Shown: piece after piece, positions 27,323 through 34,958 of the stretch
Layout: each line of letters opens with the position of its first letter
How positions within the stretch are numbered: position 1 is the stretch's first letter
Source of the DNA: Streptomyces venezuelae
Lineage (GTDB): Bacteria > Actinomycetota > Actinomycetes > Streptomycetales > Streptomycetaceae
Length of the DNA: 64,000 bases
NCBI RefSeq assembly: GCF_008642335.1
Contig: NZ_CP029191.1
Location: 806,001-870,000, forward strand
Reading direction: 5' to 3'
Position numbers and translations under genes: made by a program
The notes under the pieces: model-generated
Databases searched by the model: none
Told to the model about the DNA's origin: nothing
What the model saw: the letters and a program-made list of their open reading frames with translations, nothing else

Positions 27323-27601
27323 GAACCTTGGGCGGTCCCATTCGCCAAGCCGCCCCAGCCGATGGGCGTACGCGGCGGCCCGGGCCGGGGCGGCCAGGGT
27401 GGTGATGTCCGTTTCGAGTGGGGCCGCGCCCAGGTAGTGTGCCGTCGCCGCGACCTGTCGCAGCAGGTCACCGGCCTCGTCGCGGGCGTCGGGGCCGCCC
27501 CGGGCGAGCAGGGTTTCCGCGAGGCGGAGGCGGGCCGTCAGCAGGAGCAGCGGGGGTTCCAGAGGTTGCGTCGCGGCGACGGCCTTCCGCCACGCCACCG
27601 G
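27323..27601 (-). pseudogene. Apparent remnant of a large ATP-binding LuxR-type regulator
   Basis: On the minus strand, 27598 down to about 27323 encodes a stretch like the C-terminal helical region of big AAA/LuxR regulators: VAWRKAVAATQPLEPPLLLL, then TARLRLAETLLARGGPDARD, then LLRQVAATAHYLGAAPLETD. Upstream, a different frame reads RGAEPTALAEAMSGG, which would normally precede it, so a frameshift near 27600 is likely. The DNA-binding C-terminus expected next is absent, and the frame runs into the 3' end of fprA. It looks like a truncated, decayed gene left by a deletion. A chance frame is less likely but possible. Confidence 0.45.
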
Positions 27602-28047
27602 ACATGGCCTCGGCGAGGGCGGTCGGTTCGGCGCCGCGGTCGACGGAAACGGGGCTTAGGTGACTGCTCTGCGCGGGTGCCGCGCGTCGCACGGCGTACG
27701 AGGCGATGGACAGCGGTGTCGGTGGCGTACCCCTTCCTGCGGACCCCGTCCCGGCCCGCTGCGCGTCCGCCCGAAGGGGCAGGCTTTTGGGCGTCCCCCG
27801 TGCCTCTCCCGCACCCCTCGCACCGTCCCGCGGCTGCCCCTCACAGTCGGCCGCGTCCCAGTCACGCGTTCCAGGCACCCGACGTTCCCCCAGGTCAGGG
27901 GCGTTTTCGGCGTTCCAGCGTCCCCAACTGCCCGGCGTTCCTGGCGGTCGGGACGGGTGGCCACGCAGGGTGGGACCGTGCTCGCCGGGAGGACCCCCTC
28001 ACGGCTTCTGGAGCACGGATCTCGCAGCAACCACATGGGAGTTCGTC
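27602..28047. other. 446-bp stretch without a convincing gene
   Basis: Several overlapping frames are open on both strands, but none shows a recognisable domain or sensible ribosome site. The part next to 27602 may continue the LuxR remnant. The right end must hold the promoter for the VCBS gene at 28048, but I see no clear -35/-10 pair. Confidence 0.5.
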
Positions 28048-28800
28048 ATGCGTCACCATCGTTCACGTCTGATCGCCGCCCCGGTCGCGGCGGTCGCTCT
28101 GACCCTCACCGTCGCCGGCTATCAGGCCAGCGCGGCCGGGACGTCGGGCCCGGACGAAACGGGCCGGCCCGCCGGCGGCATCGCACGGGCCGCGGCGGCC
28201 CCCTGCCTGTCCGACGCCACGACGCTGCTCGGCGACCTGGACGGCGACGGCCGCCCGGACAAGATCGCGAACCCCGGGCTCAACGGCACCAAGATGACGG
28301 TGCAGTGGGGGGCCGCCGACGGCTCGTTCGGCACGAAGCAGAACGTCGGCAAGCTGGTCGGCGTCAAGCGGGGCGAGGTCGCCACCGCCGCGGTCGCCGA
28401 CTTCCAGAACGACGGGAAGCCGGACCTCGTCGTCAACATCGTCGAGCCGTCCGGCGTCGACGACCCCGCGACGGCCCGCGTCGCCGACTACCGGCCCGGA
28501 CCGCTCAAGCGCGCCGACCTGTCCTCCGCCCGCACCCGGCACCTGGACATCGGCGACGCCCGCGAGGCCAAGGAGCTCCGGATCGCCAACTACGGCGACG
28601 ACGCGTACCCGGACCTCGCGATCCTCAGCAACGCCGGAGACGGCGTCTGGGAGCGCAACGTACGCCTGACGAAGGCGAACAGCGGCCCGGGCGCCCACAA
28701 CCAGGACCACGAGCAGAAGTACGGCGCCTGGGGCACCCCTGCCGAGCCGCCGGCCATGCCCGGCGACGGCTGGAAGCACTTCTACAAGGCGTGCTCCTGA
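28048..28800 (+). CDS. Secreted VCBS/FG-GAP-repeat protein
   Basis: A 250-aa protein with a signal peptide (MRHHRSRLIAAPVAAVALTL, cleavage near AGYQASA). It then has calcium-binding-like VCBS motifs: LLGDLDGDGRPDKI, AVADFQNDGKPDLVVN, and the weaker NYGDDAYPDLAIL. It is likely an extracellular partial propeller. No enzyme motif is seen. ATG 28048 has GGGAG five bases upstream. A longer frame to 27706 lacks homology. Confidence 0.8.
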   Translation: MRHHRSRLIAAPVAAVALTLTVAGYQASAAGTSGPDETGRPAGGIARAAAAPCLSDATTLLGDLDGDGRPDKIANPGLNGTKMTVQWGAADGSFGTKQNVGKLVGVKRGEVATAAVADFQNDGKPDLVVNIVEPSGVDDPATARVADYRPGPLKRADLSSARTRHLDIGDAREAKELRIANYGDDAYPDLAILSNAGDGVWERNVRLTKANSGPGAHNQDHEQKYGAWGTPAEPPAMPGDGWKHFYKACS

Positions 28801-28913
28801 TCTGACCGGTTCCTGAACGTCACCTGCGGGCGCCGCCGGTTCTCTCCGGAACCGGCGGCGCCCCCCTCGGCCCGGCCGGGGTGTCTCCAGCCGCTCGAAA
28901 TGAGGAAGCTCTC

Positions 28914-29618
28914 GTGTCCAGCCCGTTCCCGTCCCTCCTGGCCGCCCCGGCGCCCATCGCGTCCGCCGCCCCCGCCACGCCCGCCGTGCTCCCGGTGCCC
29001 AAGGACCGGCGGGTCCGCGTCTCCGTCACCGCGCCCGACCCGATCAGCCGCGAGGGCGTCGTCAGCCAGCTCCGCCGCCACCCCGACGTCGAGGTGTGCG
29101 CCGACGCCGCCGCCGCCTCCGTCACCCTGCTCGTCGAGGACACCCTCGACGAGGCCGCGCTCACCCGGCTGCGGCGCGCCGTCCGCGGCGAGGGCGCCCG
29201 CGCCGTGCTCGTCGCCGGAGCGGTCCGCGAGCACGAGCTCCTGGACGTCATCGAATGCGGTGTCGGAGCCATCGTCTGGCGCCGCGAGGCCACCGCGCAC
29301 CGGCTCGCGCAGGCGGTCCTGACCACCGCCCAGGGCGGCGGCGACCTGCCCACGGACCTGCTCGGCCAGCTCATCGGCCAGGTGCGGCGCCTGCACCAGG
29401 GCGGCCCCGACCAGCCGGGGTTCATCATGAGCTTCACCAAGCGCGAGGTGGACGTGGTGCGGCTGGTGGCCGAGGGGTTCGACACCTCGGAGATCGCGAG
29501 GAAGCTCTCGTACTCCGAACGCACCGTCAAGAACGTGATGCACGGCCTCACCACGCGCCTGCACCTGCGCAACCGGGCGCACGTCGTGGCGTACGCCCTG
29601 CGCGAGGGCTTCATCTGA
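28914..29618 (+). CDS. LuxR-family regulator with atypical receiver-like domain
   Basis: A 234-aa protein. Residues ~30-145 look like a response-regulator receiver fold (VRVSVTAPDPISREGVVSQL ... ELLDVIECGVGAIVWRREAT). The strand that normally ends in the phospho-accepting Asp reads SVTLLVEDTL, so the canonical site looks lost. Residues ~165-230 are a classical LuxR HTH: FTKREVDVVRLVAEGFDTSE, then IARKLSYSERTVKNVMHGLT. GTG 28914 follows GAGGAAG. No histidine kinase is nearby. It faces the W-repeat membrane protein gene 23 bases beyond its end. Confidence 0.85.
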   Translation: MSSPFPSLLAAPAPIASAAPATPAVLPVPKDRRVRVSVTAPDPISREGVVSQLRRHPDVEVCADAAAASVTLLVEDTLDEAALTRLRRAVRGEGARAVLVAGAVREHELLDVIECGVGAIVWRREATAHRLAQAVLTTAQGGGDLPTDLLGQLIGQVRRLHQGGPDQPGFIMSFTKREVDVVRLVAEGFDTSEIARKLSYSERTVKNVMHGLTTRLHLRNRAHVVAYALREGFI

Positions 29619-29641
29619 GAGAGCCGGGCCGTACGGCCGCG

Positions 29642-31027
29642 TCACACGGTGAACTTGACGGCCTCGAGCGACTGGTTCAGCTCCATCGGGCTTCCGTGGT
29701 ACTTCCACTGGCCGGGGTCGGTGCACACCTCGCCCATCCAGTCCCTGTCGGTCACGAAGGGGTCGCTGCAGACCGACCCGTCGTTGACCTTGTAGGTGAA
29801 GCCCTCCAGCGGCGGGTCGGCGCTCTCGGTGCTGCCGAAGAACATGTCCTCGCCGTCCGCCGCGTCCGACCACGGGATGCCCTCGCGCCAGCCCTCGCCG
29901 ACGAAGGCGCCGGTGCCGGTGACGCCCTGGGTGCCGGACACCGCGATGTTGAGCGACTTGATGGGCGCGTTCCGGCCGGGCGTGCCCGCCTCGGCGCCGT
30001 CGCACACGGGCTCCTGCCAGGCGTCGCCCACGTAGGCGCGGTAGCAGATGTGGCGGCCCTCGCCGAGCTCGTTCACCGCGTCGGCGGCCGTCCTCTCGTC
30101 GGGCGCCTCCTCCTCGCCGCCGCCTCCACCGTCGCCCTCCGGCTCCTGCGCGCCGCCCTTGTCGGACTCCGCGGGAGGCTCGGTCTCCTTGTCCTCCTTG
30201 GGCGGCGGCGGCGCCTTCTCGGCCGGCGGGGACGGGCTCGCCGGTGCGATCGCGCCGGACTCCTGCGGCTTCTCCTTCGCCACGGTCTGCATCTCCGGGC
30301 GGTACGCCAGCCAGATCGTCACGAACGCGACGGTCAGCGCGAGGACCAGGCCGAGCGTGCCCGCGAGCCAGCCCGGCAGGACGCTGCGCTGCACGAAGGT
30401 GCCGTCCACGGTCAGCGGTTCGGTGCCGGAGCGGCGTACGCCCAGCGAGTAGGGCTGCTCCTGCTTGGAGCCGAACCAGATGATCTGCTGCGGCCGCAGC
30501 GTCGCCTTCACGAACGCCGCACGGCCCGGCTCGATCTGTACGTTGCCGGGCTGGATGTCGTACGACAGCTTGTCGCCGGTGTCGTTGCCGCCGAGCGACG
30601 CGGTGACGGTGGTGTTGCCGACGTTGTCCACCGCCAGCTGGGGGCGGCCCCGGAACCATCCCTTCACCGTCGGCGGCACCAGTTCGGCGCGCACCTCCGT
30701 GAACGGGTTGACGGTGACGTTCCCCTCGGTGACGACGACGGCGCCCGCGTTCTCCGTCGGGGTGATCCGCACCGCGTACGGATGCGCGCCGGCTCTCGCG
30801 TCCGGTGTGCGCGGCGGTGCGAAGGTCAGCTCCACGGTGCCGGTCGTCCCCGGATAGAGGCGCAGCACGGCCGGCTCCAAGGTGGTCCAGGAGGCGAGGT
30901 CGCCGACCGGGTCGAACCGGTACGCGTCGACGATGTCACCGGTGTTGCGCACCCGCAGCTGCACCGTGGTGGCGCTGCCGGGGTCGACGGTCACGGAGGC
31001 AGGTTCGAGGGAGGTCCAAAGGCTCAC
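29642..31027 (-). CDS. Type II membrane protein with Ig-like domains and three C-terminal W-repeat units
   Basis: A 461-aa protein without a signal peptide. Residues 1-215 hold two beta-sandwich (NEW3/Ig-like) stretches. One membrane helix is at ~218-242 (GWLAGTLGLVLALTVAFVTI), then an acidic Pro/Glu/Gly linker to ~315. The C-terminus has three related 43-48-residue units at about 325-370, 371-418 and 419-461, each with an aromatic-VGD/E-x-W core and a closing hydrophobic strand (KSLNIAV, EGFTYKV, EAVKFTV). They resemble clostridial hydrophobic-W repeats. The C-terminus should be outside the cell. Annotated relatives are often called 'hydrolytic protein', but no catalytic motif is seen. Start GTG 31027. 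Confidence 0.75.
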   Translation of the reverse strand: MSLWTSLEPASVTVDPGSATTVQLRVRNTGDIVDAYRFDPVGDLASWTTLEPAVLRLYPGTTGTVELTFAPPRTPDARAGAHPYAVRITPTENAGAVVVTEGNVTVNPFTEVRAELVPPTVKGWFRGRPQLAVDNVGNTTVTASLGGNDTGDKLSYDIQPGNVQIEPGRAAFVKATLRPQQIIWFGSKQEQPYSLGVRRSGTEPLTVDGTFVQRSVLPGWLAGTLGLVLALTVAFVTIWLAYRPEMQTVAKEKPQESGAIAPASPSPPAEKAPPPPKEDKETEPPAESDKGGAQEPEGDGGGGGEEEAPDERTAADAVNELGEGRHICYRAYVGDAWQEPVCDGAEAGTPGRNAPIKSLNIAVSGTQGVTGTGAFVGEGWREGIPWSDAADGEDMFFGSTESADPPLEGFTYKVNDGSVCSDPFVTDRDWMGEVCTDPGQWKYHGSPMELNQSLEAVKFTV

Positions 31028-31143
31028 CCCACGACGCTAGGCGGGCCGATGGCGGCAGTCAGGGGTCGGCCGGGCAGACCCGGCTGCCCATAGGGGCGTG
31101 CGTGCTGACCGCCCGCACCCCGCCGTACGGGCTCGGACGAGGG

Positions 31144-31527
31144 TCAGGAGCCCGTCGGTGCGCTGTCCAGGCGGGTGTCCTGACGGGTCGCCGCGTCCAG
31201 GACGCTGTCGAGGAGGCCGGGGAAGAGCGCGTCGAGGTCGTCGCGGCGCAGCACGTTGAGTTTGGTCGTGCCGCGGTAGATCTGCCGGATGACGCCGCTC
31301 TCGCGCAGCACCCGGAAGTGGTGCGTGCACGTCGACTTGGTGACGGGCAGCGCGAAGTACGAACAGGAGAGGCCTGCCGCGCCCTCCTCCCTGGCCAGCT
31401 CCCGCACGACGCGCATCCGCATCGGGTCGGCGAGGGCGTGCAGCACCGCTTCGAGGCGGACGTCCCCGGGCTCGGGGTGGGCGAGCGTCCTGCTGCTCGC
31501 GCTGCCGGTCGCGGCGGCGGTCGTCAT
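31144..31527 (-). CDS. ArsR-family regulator, CyeR-like
   Basis: A 127-aa winged-helix protein: VLHALADPMRMRVVRELARE, then KSTCTHHFRVLRESGVIRQI as recognition helix, and the wing GTTKLNVLRRDDLDALFPGL. It lacks the CxC metal motif of classical ArsR but has Cys55 (GLSCSYF) and Cys67 near the DNA-binding helix. It is divergent from an Old Yellow Enzyme gene. From memory, this matches the arrangement of the redox-sensing CyeR with cye1 in Corynebacterium glutamicum. ATG 31527 with GGAG upstream. Confidence 0.82.
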   Translation of the reverse strand: MTTAAATGSASSRTLAHPEPGDVRLEAVLHALADPMRMRVVRELAREEGAAGLSCSYFALPVTKSTCTHHFRVLRESGVIRQIYRGTTKLNVLRRDDLDALFPGLLDSVLDAATRQDTRLDSAPTGS

Positions 31528-31578
31528 GGCGGCTCCACTTCGTCCTTGGCTTACGTCGCCCCATTGTACGAGAGTCAC

Positions 31579-31604
31579 CGTAGTTTGACATCTGCCGTAC
31601 TACG
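31579..31604. promoter_or_regulatory. Inverted repeat over the Old Yellow Enzyme promoter, probable ArsR operator
   Basis: CGTAGT at 31579-31584 and ACTACG at 31599-31604 are exact inverted arms 14 bases apart. They flank the -35 box and lie in the spacer of the promoter at 31585-31613. Outside them, GTACGAG occurs twice in the same direction. A bound ArsR dimer would shut the promoter and possibly its own. Confidence 0.6.
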
Positions 31605-31613
31605 AGGTCTATC
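31585..31613 (+). promoter_or_regulatory. Sigma-70-like promoter for the Old Yellow Enzyme gene
   Basis: A perfect -35 TTGACA at 31585-31590, a 17-base spacer, and a -10-like TCTATC at 31608-31613. It lies about 48 bases before the GTG at 31661. Confidence 0.6.
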
Positions 31614-31660
31614 GTACGAGGAGCACATCCCCGAGGAACCCATGAGGAATGGAGCCCGCC

Positions 31661-32740
31661 GTGAGCGCGCTGTTCGAGCCGTACACCCTGCGATCCCTGA
31701 CCATCCCGAACCGGGTCTGGATGCCTCCGATGTGCCAGTACTCCGCGGCCCCCGAGGGCGCCGAGGTCGGGGCCCCGCGTGACTGGCACTTCGCGCACTA
31801 CGCCGCGCGTGCCGCCGGCGGCACCGGTCTGATCATCGTGGAGGCCACCGCGGTCAGCGCCGAGGGCCGCATCAGCCCGTACGACCTGGGCATCTGGAAC
31901 GACACCCAGGTCGCCGCGTTCCGCCGCATCACGGAGTTCCTGAGGAGCCAGGGCACCGTCCCCGCGATCCAGCTCGGCCACGCGGGCCGCAAGGCATCCA
32001 CCGACCGCCCCTGGAAGGGCGGCGCCCCGGTGGGCACGGACGAGCACGGCTGGCAGCCGGTCGCGCCCAGCCCCGTCGCCTTCGACGAGCGGCACCCCGT
32101 GCCGACCGAGCTCTCCGTCGAGCGGATCCACGAGATCGTGCGGCAGTTCGCCGACGCGGCCCGGCGCTCGCTGGACGCAGGCTTCGAGATCGCCGAGATC
32201 CACGGCGCCCACGGCTACCTGGTCGGCGAGTTCCTCTCCCCGCACAGCAACAAGCGCACCGACGCGTACGGCGGCTCGTACGAGAACCGCACCCGCTTCG
32301 CCCTGGAGGTCGTCGACGCCGTACGGGCCGTGTGGCCCGAGGACAAGCCGCTGTTCTTCCGCATCTCCGCCACCGACTGGCTGGAGGAGGGCGGCTGGAC
32401 CGCGGACGACACGGTCCGTTTCGCGACCGATCTCAAGGAGCACGGCGTCGACCTGCTCGACGTGTCCACGGGCGGCAACGCGGCGGGCGTCCGCATCCCC
32501 GTCGAGCCCGGCTACCAAGTCCCCTTCGCCGCGCGGGTGAAGGCCGAGACGGAGCTGCCGGTCGCCGCGGTGGGTCTGATCACCGACATCGAGCAGGCCG
32601 AGAAGATCGTCGCCAACGGCGAGGCGGACGCGGTGCTGCTGGGCCGCGAACTGCTCCGCGACCCCTCGTGGGCGCGGCGCGCGGCACGTGAACTCGGCGC
32701 GGAGGTGCACGTGCCCGAGCAGTACCACCGCTCCGTCTGA
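31661..32740 (+). CDS. Old Yellow Enzyme (NADH:flavin oxidoreductase, YqjM/Cye1-like)
   Basis: A 359-aa FMN TIM-barrel ene-reductase, reducing electrophilic C=C bonds with NAD(P)H. Motifs: RVWMPPMCQYSA, YAARAAGGTGLIIVEATAV, IQLGHAGRKAS with FMN and substrate residues, HGAHGYLVGEFLSPHSNKRT and YGGSYENRTRF, and AAVGLITDIEQAEKIV. The 'thermophilic-like' class is suggested by the MCQYS region. GTG 31661 has GGAG eight bases upstream. ATG 31649 is possible but its ribosome site is too close. Controlled from the adjacent promoter and operator. It likely removes reactive enones or quinones. Confidence 0.9.
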   Translation: MSALFEPYTLRSLTIPNRVWMPPMCQYSAAPEGAEVGAPRDWHFAHYAARAAGGTGLIIVEATAVSAEGRISPYDLGIWNDTQVAAFRRITEFLRSQGTVPAIQLGHAGRKASTDRPWKGGAPVGTDEHGWQPVAPSPVAFDERHPVPTELSVERIHEIVRQFADAARRSLDAGFEIAEIHGAHGYLVGEFLSPHSNKRTDAYGGSYENRTRFALEVVDAVRAVWPEDKPLFFRISATDWLEEGGWTADDTVRFATDLKEHGVDLLDVSTGGNAAGVRIPVEPGYQVPFAARVKAETELPVAAVGLITDIEQAEKIVANGEADAVLLGRELLRDPSWARRAARELGAEVHVPEQYHRSV

Positions 32741-32828
32741 CGTCCGCCGCTCCCCGCGCATCTCGTTCACCATGGGTCATAGTGGGCACCCGGACCTGAG
32801 AGTGAACGACTGCGCAAGAGGGGCGACG

Positions 32829-33131
32829 ATGTCGACAGGTCGACTTCCGGAGCGTGAGCAGCGCATCCTCGACGAGATGGAGTCGGTCCTGCGCCGGGAC
32901 CGGCAGCTCACGGTCCGCCTCTGGCTGCTCCGGCTCGGGCCCCGCACGCGCACGGCCCTCGCGAACAGGCCGCATCCGCTCACCGTGGCCCTCTTCGCCG
33001 CGCTGTCCGGCACGCTCCTGTTCGTCGGTCTCACCACGTCGAGCGCCGGCATGGTCTGGGCCTTCGCGGGGCTGTGGTCGCTCACGCTGATCGGGTTCGT
33101 GCGGCTGCTGTGCCGGTGGACCGAGCCGTGA
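32829..33131 (+). CDS. DUF3040 small membrane protein
   Basis: A 100-aa protein. A charged N-terminal helix (LPEREQRILDEMESVLRRD) is followed by two membrane helices at ~47-67 and ~70-92. This is the DUF3040 pattern, widespread in actinobacteria. Function unknown. ATG 32829 has GAGGGG six bases upstream. Ends in a strong terminator. Confidence 0.78.
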   Translation: MSTGRLPEREQRILDEMESVLRRDRQLTVRLWLLRLGPRTRTALANRPHPLTVALFAALSGTLLFVGLTTSSAGMVWAFAGLWSLTLIGFVRLLCRWTEP

Positions 33132-33161
33132 CCGCCAGGCCGATTCTCGGTCTGGCGGTCA
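33129..33161 (+). terminator. Strong hairpin at the end of the DUF3040 gene
   Basis: TGACCGCCAG pairs perfectly with CTGGCGGTCA. Inside, a G.U pair and CCGA/TCGG extend the stem to about 15 base pairs with a TTC loop. The gene's TGA stop begins the left arm. Confidence 0.75.
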
Positions 33162-33215
33162 TGTGGTGCCGGGCGTAGAGAGAGAGGTTCACCCAGGGCC
33201 CCCAGGGAGGCCGAC

Positions 33216-34958
33216 GTGGACAGGATCATCGGCAAGGGAACGTTCCGGGACGCTTTCAAGAACCAGATCGTCGCGCTCTCCGCGCTGCCACCGGGCACGG
33301 CACGGCGGTTCGCCGAGCGGGCCAACGCGGCGGCGGGTCCGTCCGATGCCGCGCTGCGGACGAAAGCCGAGTTCAGCGCCTTGTACGACCTGCTGCTCGC
33401 CGAGCAGACGGACATCTCGGGCGACGGCGGCCTCGTTCTGCGCGACGCGGCCGGGTACGTCACCGCGATCGGCGGCATGGTGGACGCCTACCTCGAAACG
33501 GCCGTGGACAAAGCGGAGTTCTTCGCTCAGGACCTGTATCAGGTCAAGGTCACCGGGTGGCCGCCCGGCGTCCTGACGGCCGACGACGTCATGGAGGCGC
33601 CGCCGGGCGCCCTGCTGTCCCTGGCGCGGAGCGACGCACCGGACGAAACGCTGCTGGCCACCCCGTCGTTCTCGATGGTCAACAGCGGCAATCTGACGGC
33701 GCACGCGCCCAAGCGATCCTGGAAGATCGACTTCGAGGTCGGCGCGAGCGAGGACCGCCTCTTCGGCATGGAGCGGATCAACCTCAAGGCGATGTACAAC
33801 GACCCGTCGCAGATGCGCGAGGCAGTCGCCTGGCGGCTCCTGGAGCGCGCGGGCATCCCGGCGGCGCAGCACACGTACGCCACGTTCACGCTCAACGACC
33901 GCTACATGGGCCTCTTCTCGATCATCGAGCAGGTCGACAAGAAGTTCCTGAAGGACCACTTCGGCAAGCACTCGGAGGGCAACCTCTACAAGGCGTACTG
34001 CGGCGACGTCGGCTGCGCGACCCTGGAGCACCGCTCCGGCACCGACGGCTCCGACGGCGGCCGCCACTACTTCACCGCGGGCAGCAGGGAGGACGACCGC
34101 ACCTACCGCCTCAAGACGAACGAGGACGATCCGGCCGCCGCCACCTACGACGACCTCGCCGCACTCGCCCGCACGGTCAACGGCGTACAACTCCCCGGGG
34201 ACGAGAGCAAGTTCGCGTCCGACGCGTTCCGTGAGTCGGTCGAGCACATCCTGAACGTGCCGGCCTTCCTGCGCTGGGCGGGCGCCAACGTCCTCCTGGG
34301 CAGCTGGGACAACTACTTCGCGACGCCGTCGAACTACTACCTGTACAACTCCGGCAGGCTCGGCGACCCCTCGGGCTTCATGTCCCGTCCGTACTTCACG
34401 TTCATCCCCTGGGACTACGACAACAGCTCGGGCATCGACTTCTTCTCGACGCAGTGGCAGTACACGGACCTGCTCGACTGGCCCGCGATGACCCGCAACT
34501 ACTGCCGGATCACGCACGCGCCGCACCAGGTGTCACGGATCCCGCTCCTCACCAACCTGCTGCGCCACCACGACTTCTGCCAGTACTACCTCGACCACCT
34601 CGAGTACCTCCTGGACACGGAGTTCGAACCCGAGCGGATCGCCGCGCTGCTCGGCGCTGAGGGTTCGGGGCGGACCGACGGGCTGTGGCAGCTCATCGCC
34701 CCCGCCGCCTACGCGGAGTCCACCACCCCGCACGGACAGCCCTTCACCGGGCGGCAGTTCACCAACGACGAGGTGTACCGCGCGGCCTACCGGCAGTGGG
34801 AGCTGAGCCGGGGCGCACAGTTCACGTACGGGATCTTCCACTACACGCGCATGCGCTACGACCACGCACGTCGCCAGCTCGCCGAGCTGCGCAAGACCTA
34901 CCCCAACGGCGCCAGCGGGGCGTCGTTCCCCGGCGCGATGGAGGTACTGCCCTCATGA
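33216..34958 (+). CDS. CotH-family kinase-like protein, apparently cytoplasmic
   Basis: A 580-aa protein. From ~165 on it has CotH kinase hallmarks: KRSWK at 166-170, LKAMYNDPSQMRE at 190-202, EQVDKKF at 238-244, the NVLLGSWDNYFATPSNYYLY region at 358-377, and the metal-site block IPWDYDNSSGID at 397-408. CotH proteins are atypical protein kinases, known for phosphorylating Bacillus spore-coat proteins. Unusually there is no signal peptide. The first ~110 residues are an unrecognised helical region. GTG 33216 follows AGGGAGG. The next gene overlaps by 4 bases, so the two products probably act together. Confidence 0.83.
   Translation: MDRIIGKGTFRDAFKNQIVALSALPPGTARRFAERANAAAGPSDAALRTKAEFSALYDLLLAEQTDISGDGGLVLRDAAGYVTAIGGMVDAYLETAVDKAEFFAQDLYQVKVTGWPPGVLTADDVMEAPPGALLSLARSDAPDETLLATPSFSMVNSGNLTAHAPKRSWKIDFEVGASEDRLFGMERINLKAMYNDPSQMREAVAWRLLERAGIPAAQHTYATFTLNDRYMGLFSIIEQVDKKFLKDHFGKHSEGNLYKAYCGDVGCATLEHRSGTDGSDGGRHYFTAGSREDDRTYRLKTNEDDPAAATYDDLAALARTVNGVQLPGDESKFASDAFRESVEHILNVPAFLRWAGANVLLGSWDNYFATPSNYYLYNSGRLGDPSGFMSRPYFTFIPWDYDNSSGIDFFSTQWQYTDLLDWPAMTRNYCRITHAPHQVSRIPLLTNLLRHHDFCQYYLDHLEYLLDTEFEPERIAALLGAEGSGRTDGLWQLIAPAAYAESTTPHGQPFTGRQFTNDEVYRAAYRQWELSRGAQFTYGIFHYTRMRYDHARRQLAELRKTYPNGASGASFPGAMEVLPS

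Noticed and set aside
25712..27598. 628-codon minus-strand frame covering fprA
   Set aside because: Only its first ~90 residues resemble anything (the LuxR remnant). The rest is the shadow of fprA.
27660..28047. Overlapping open frames before the VCBS gene as a new small gene
   Set aside because: No ribosome site, hydrophobic segment or domain. Open only because of high GC.
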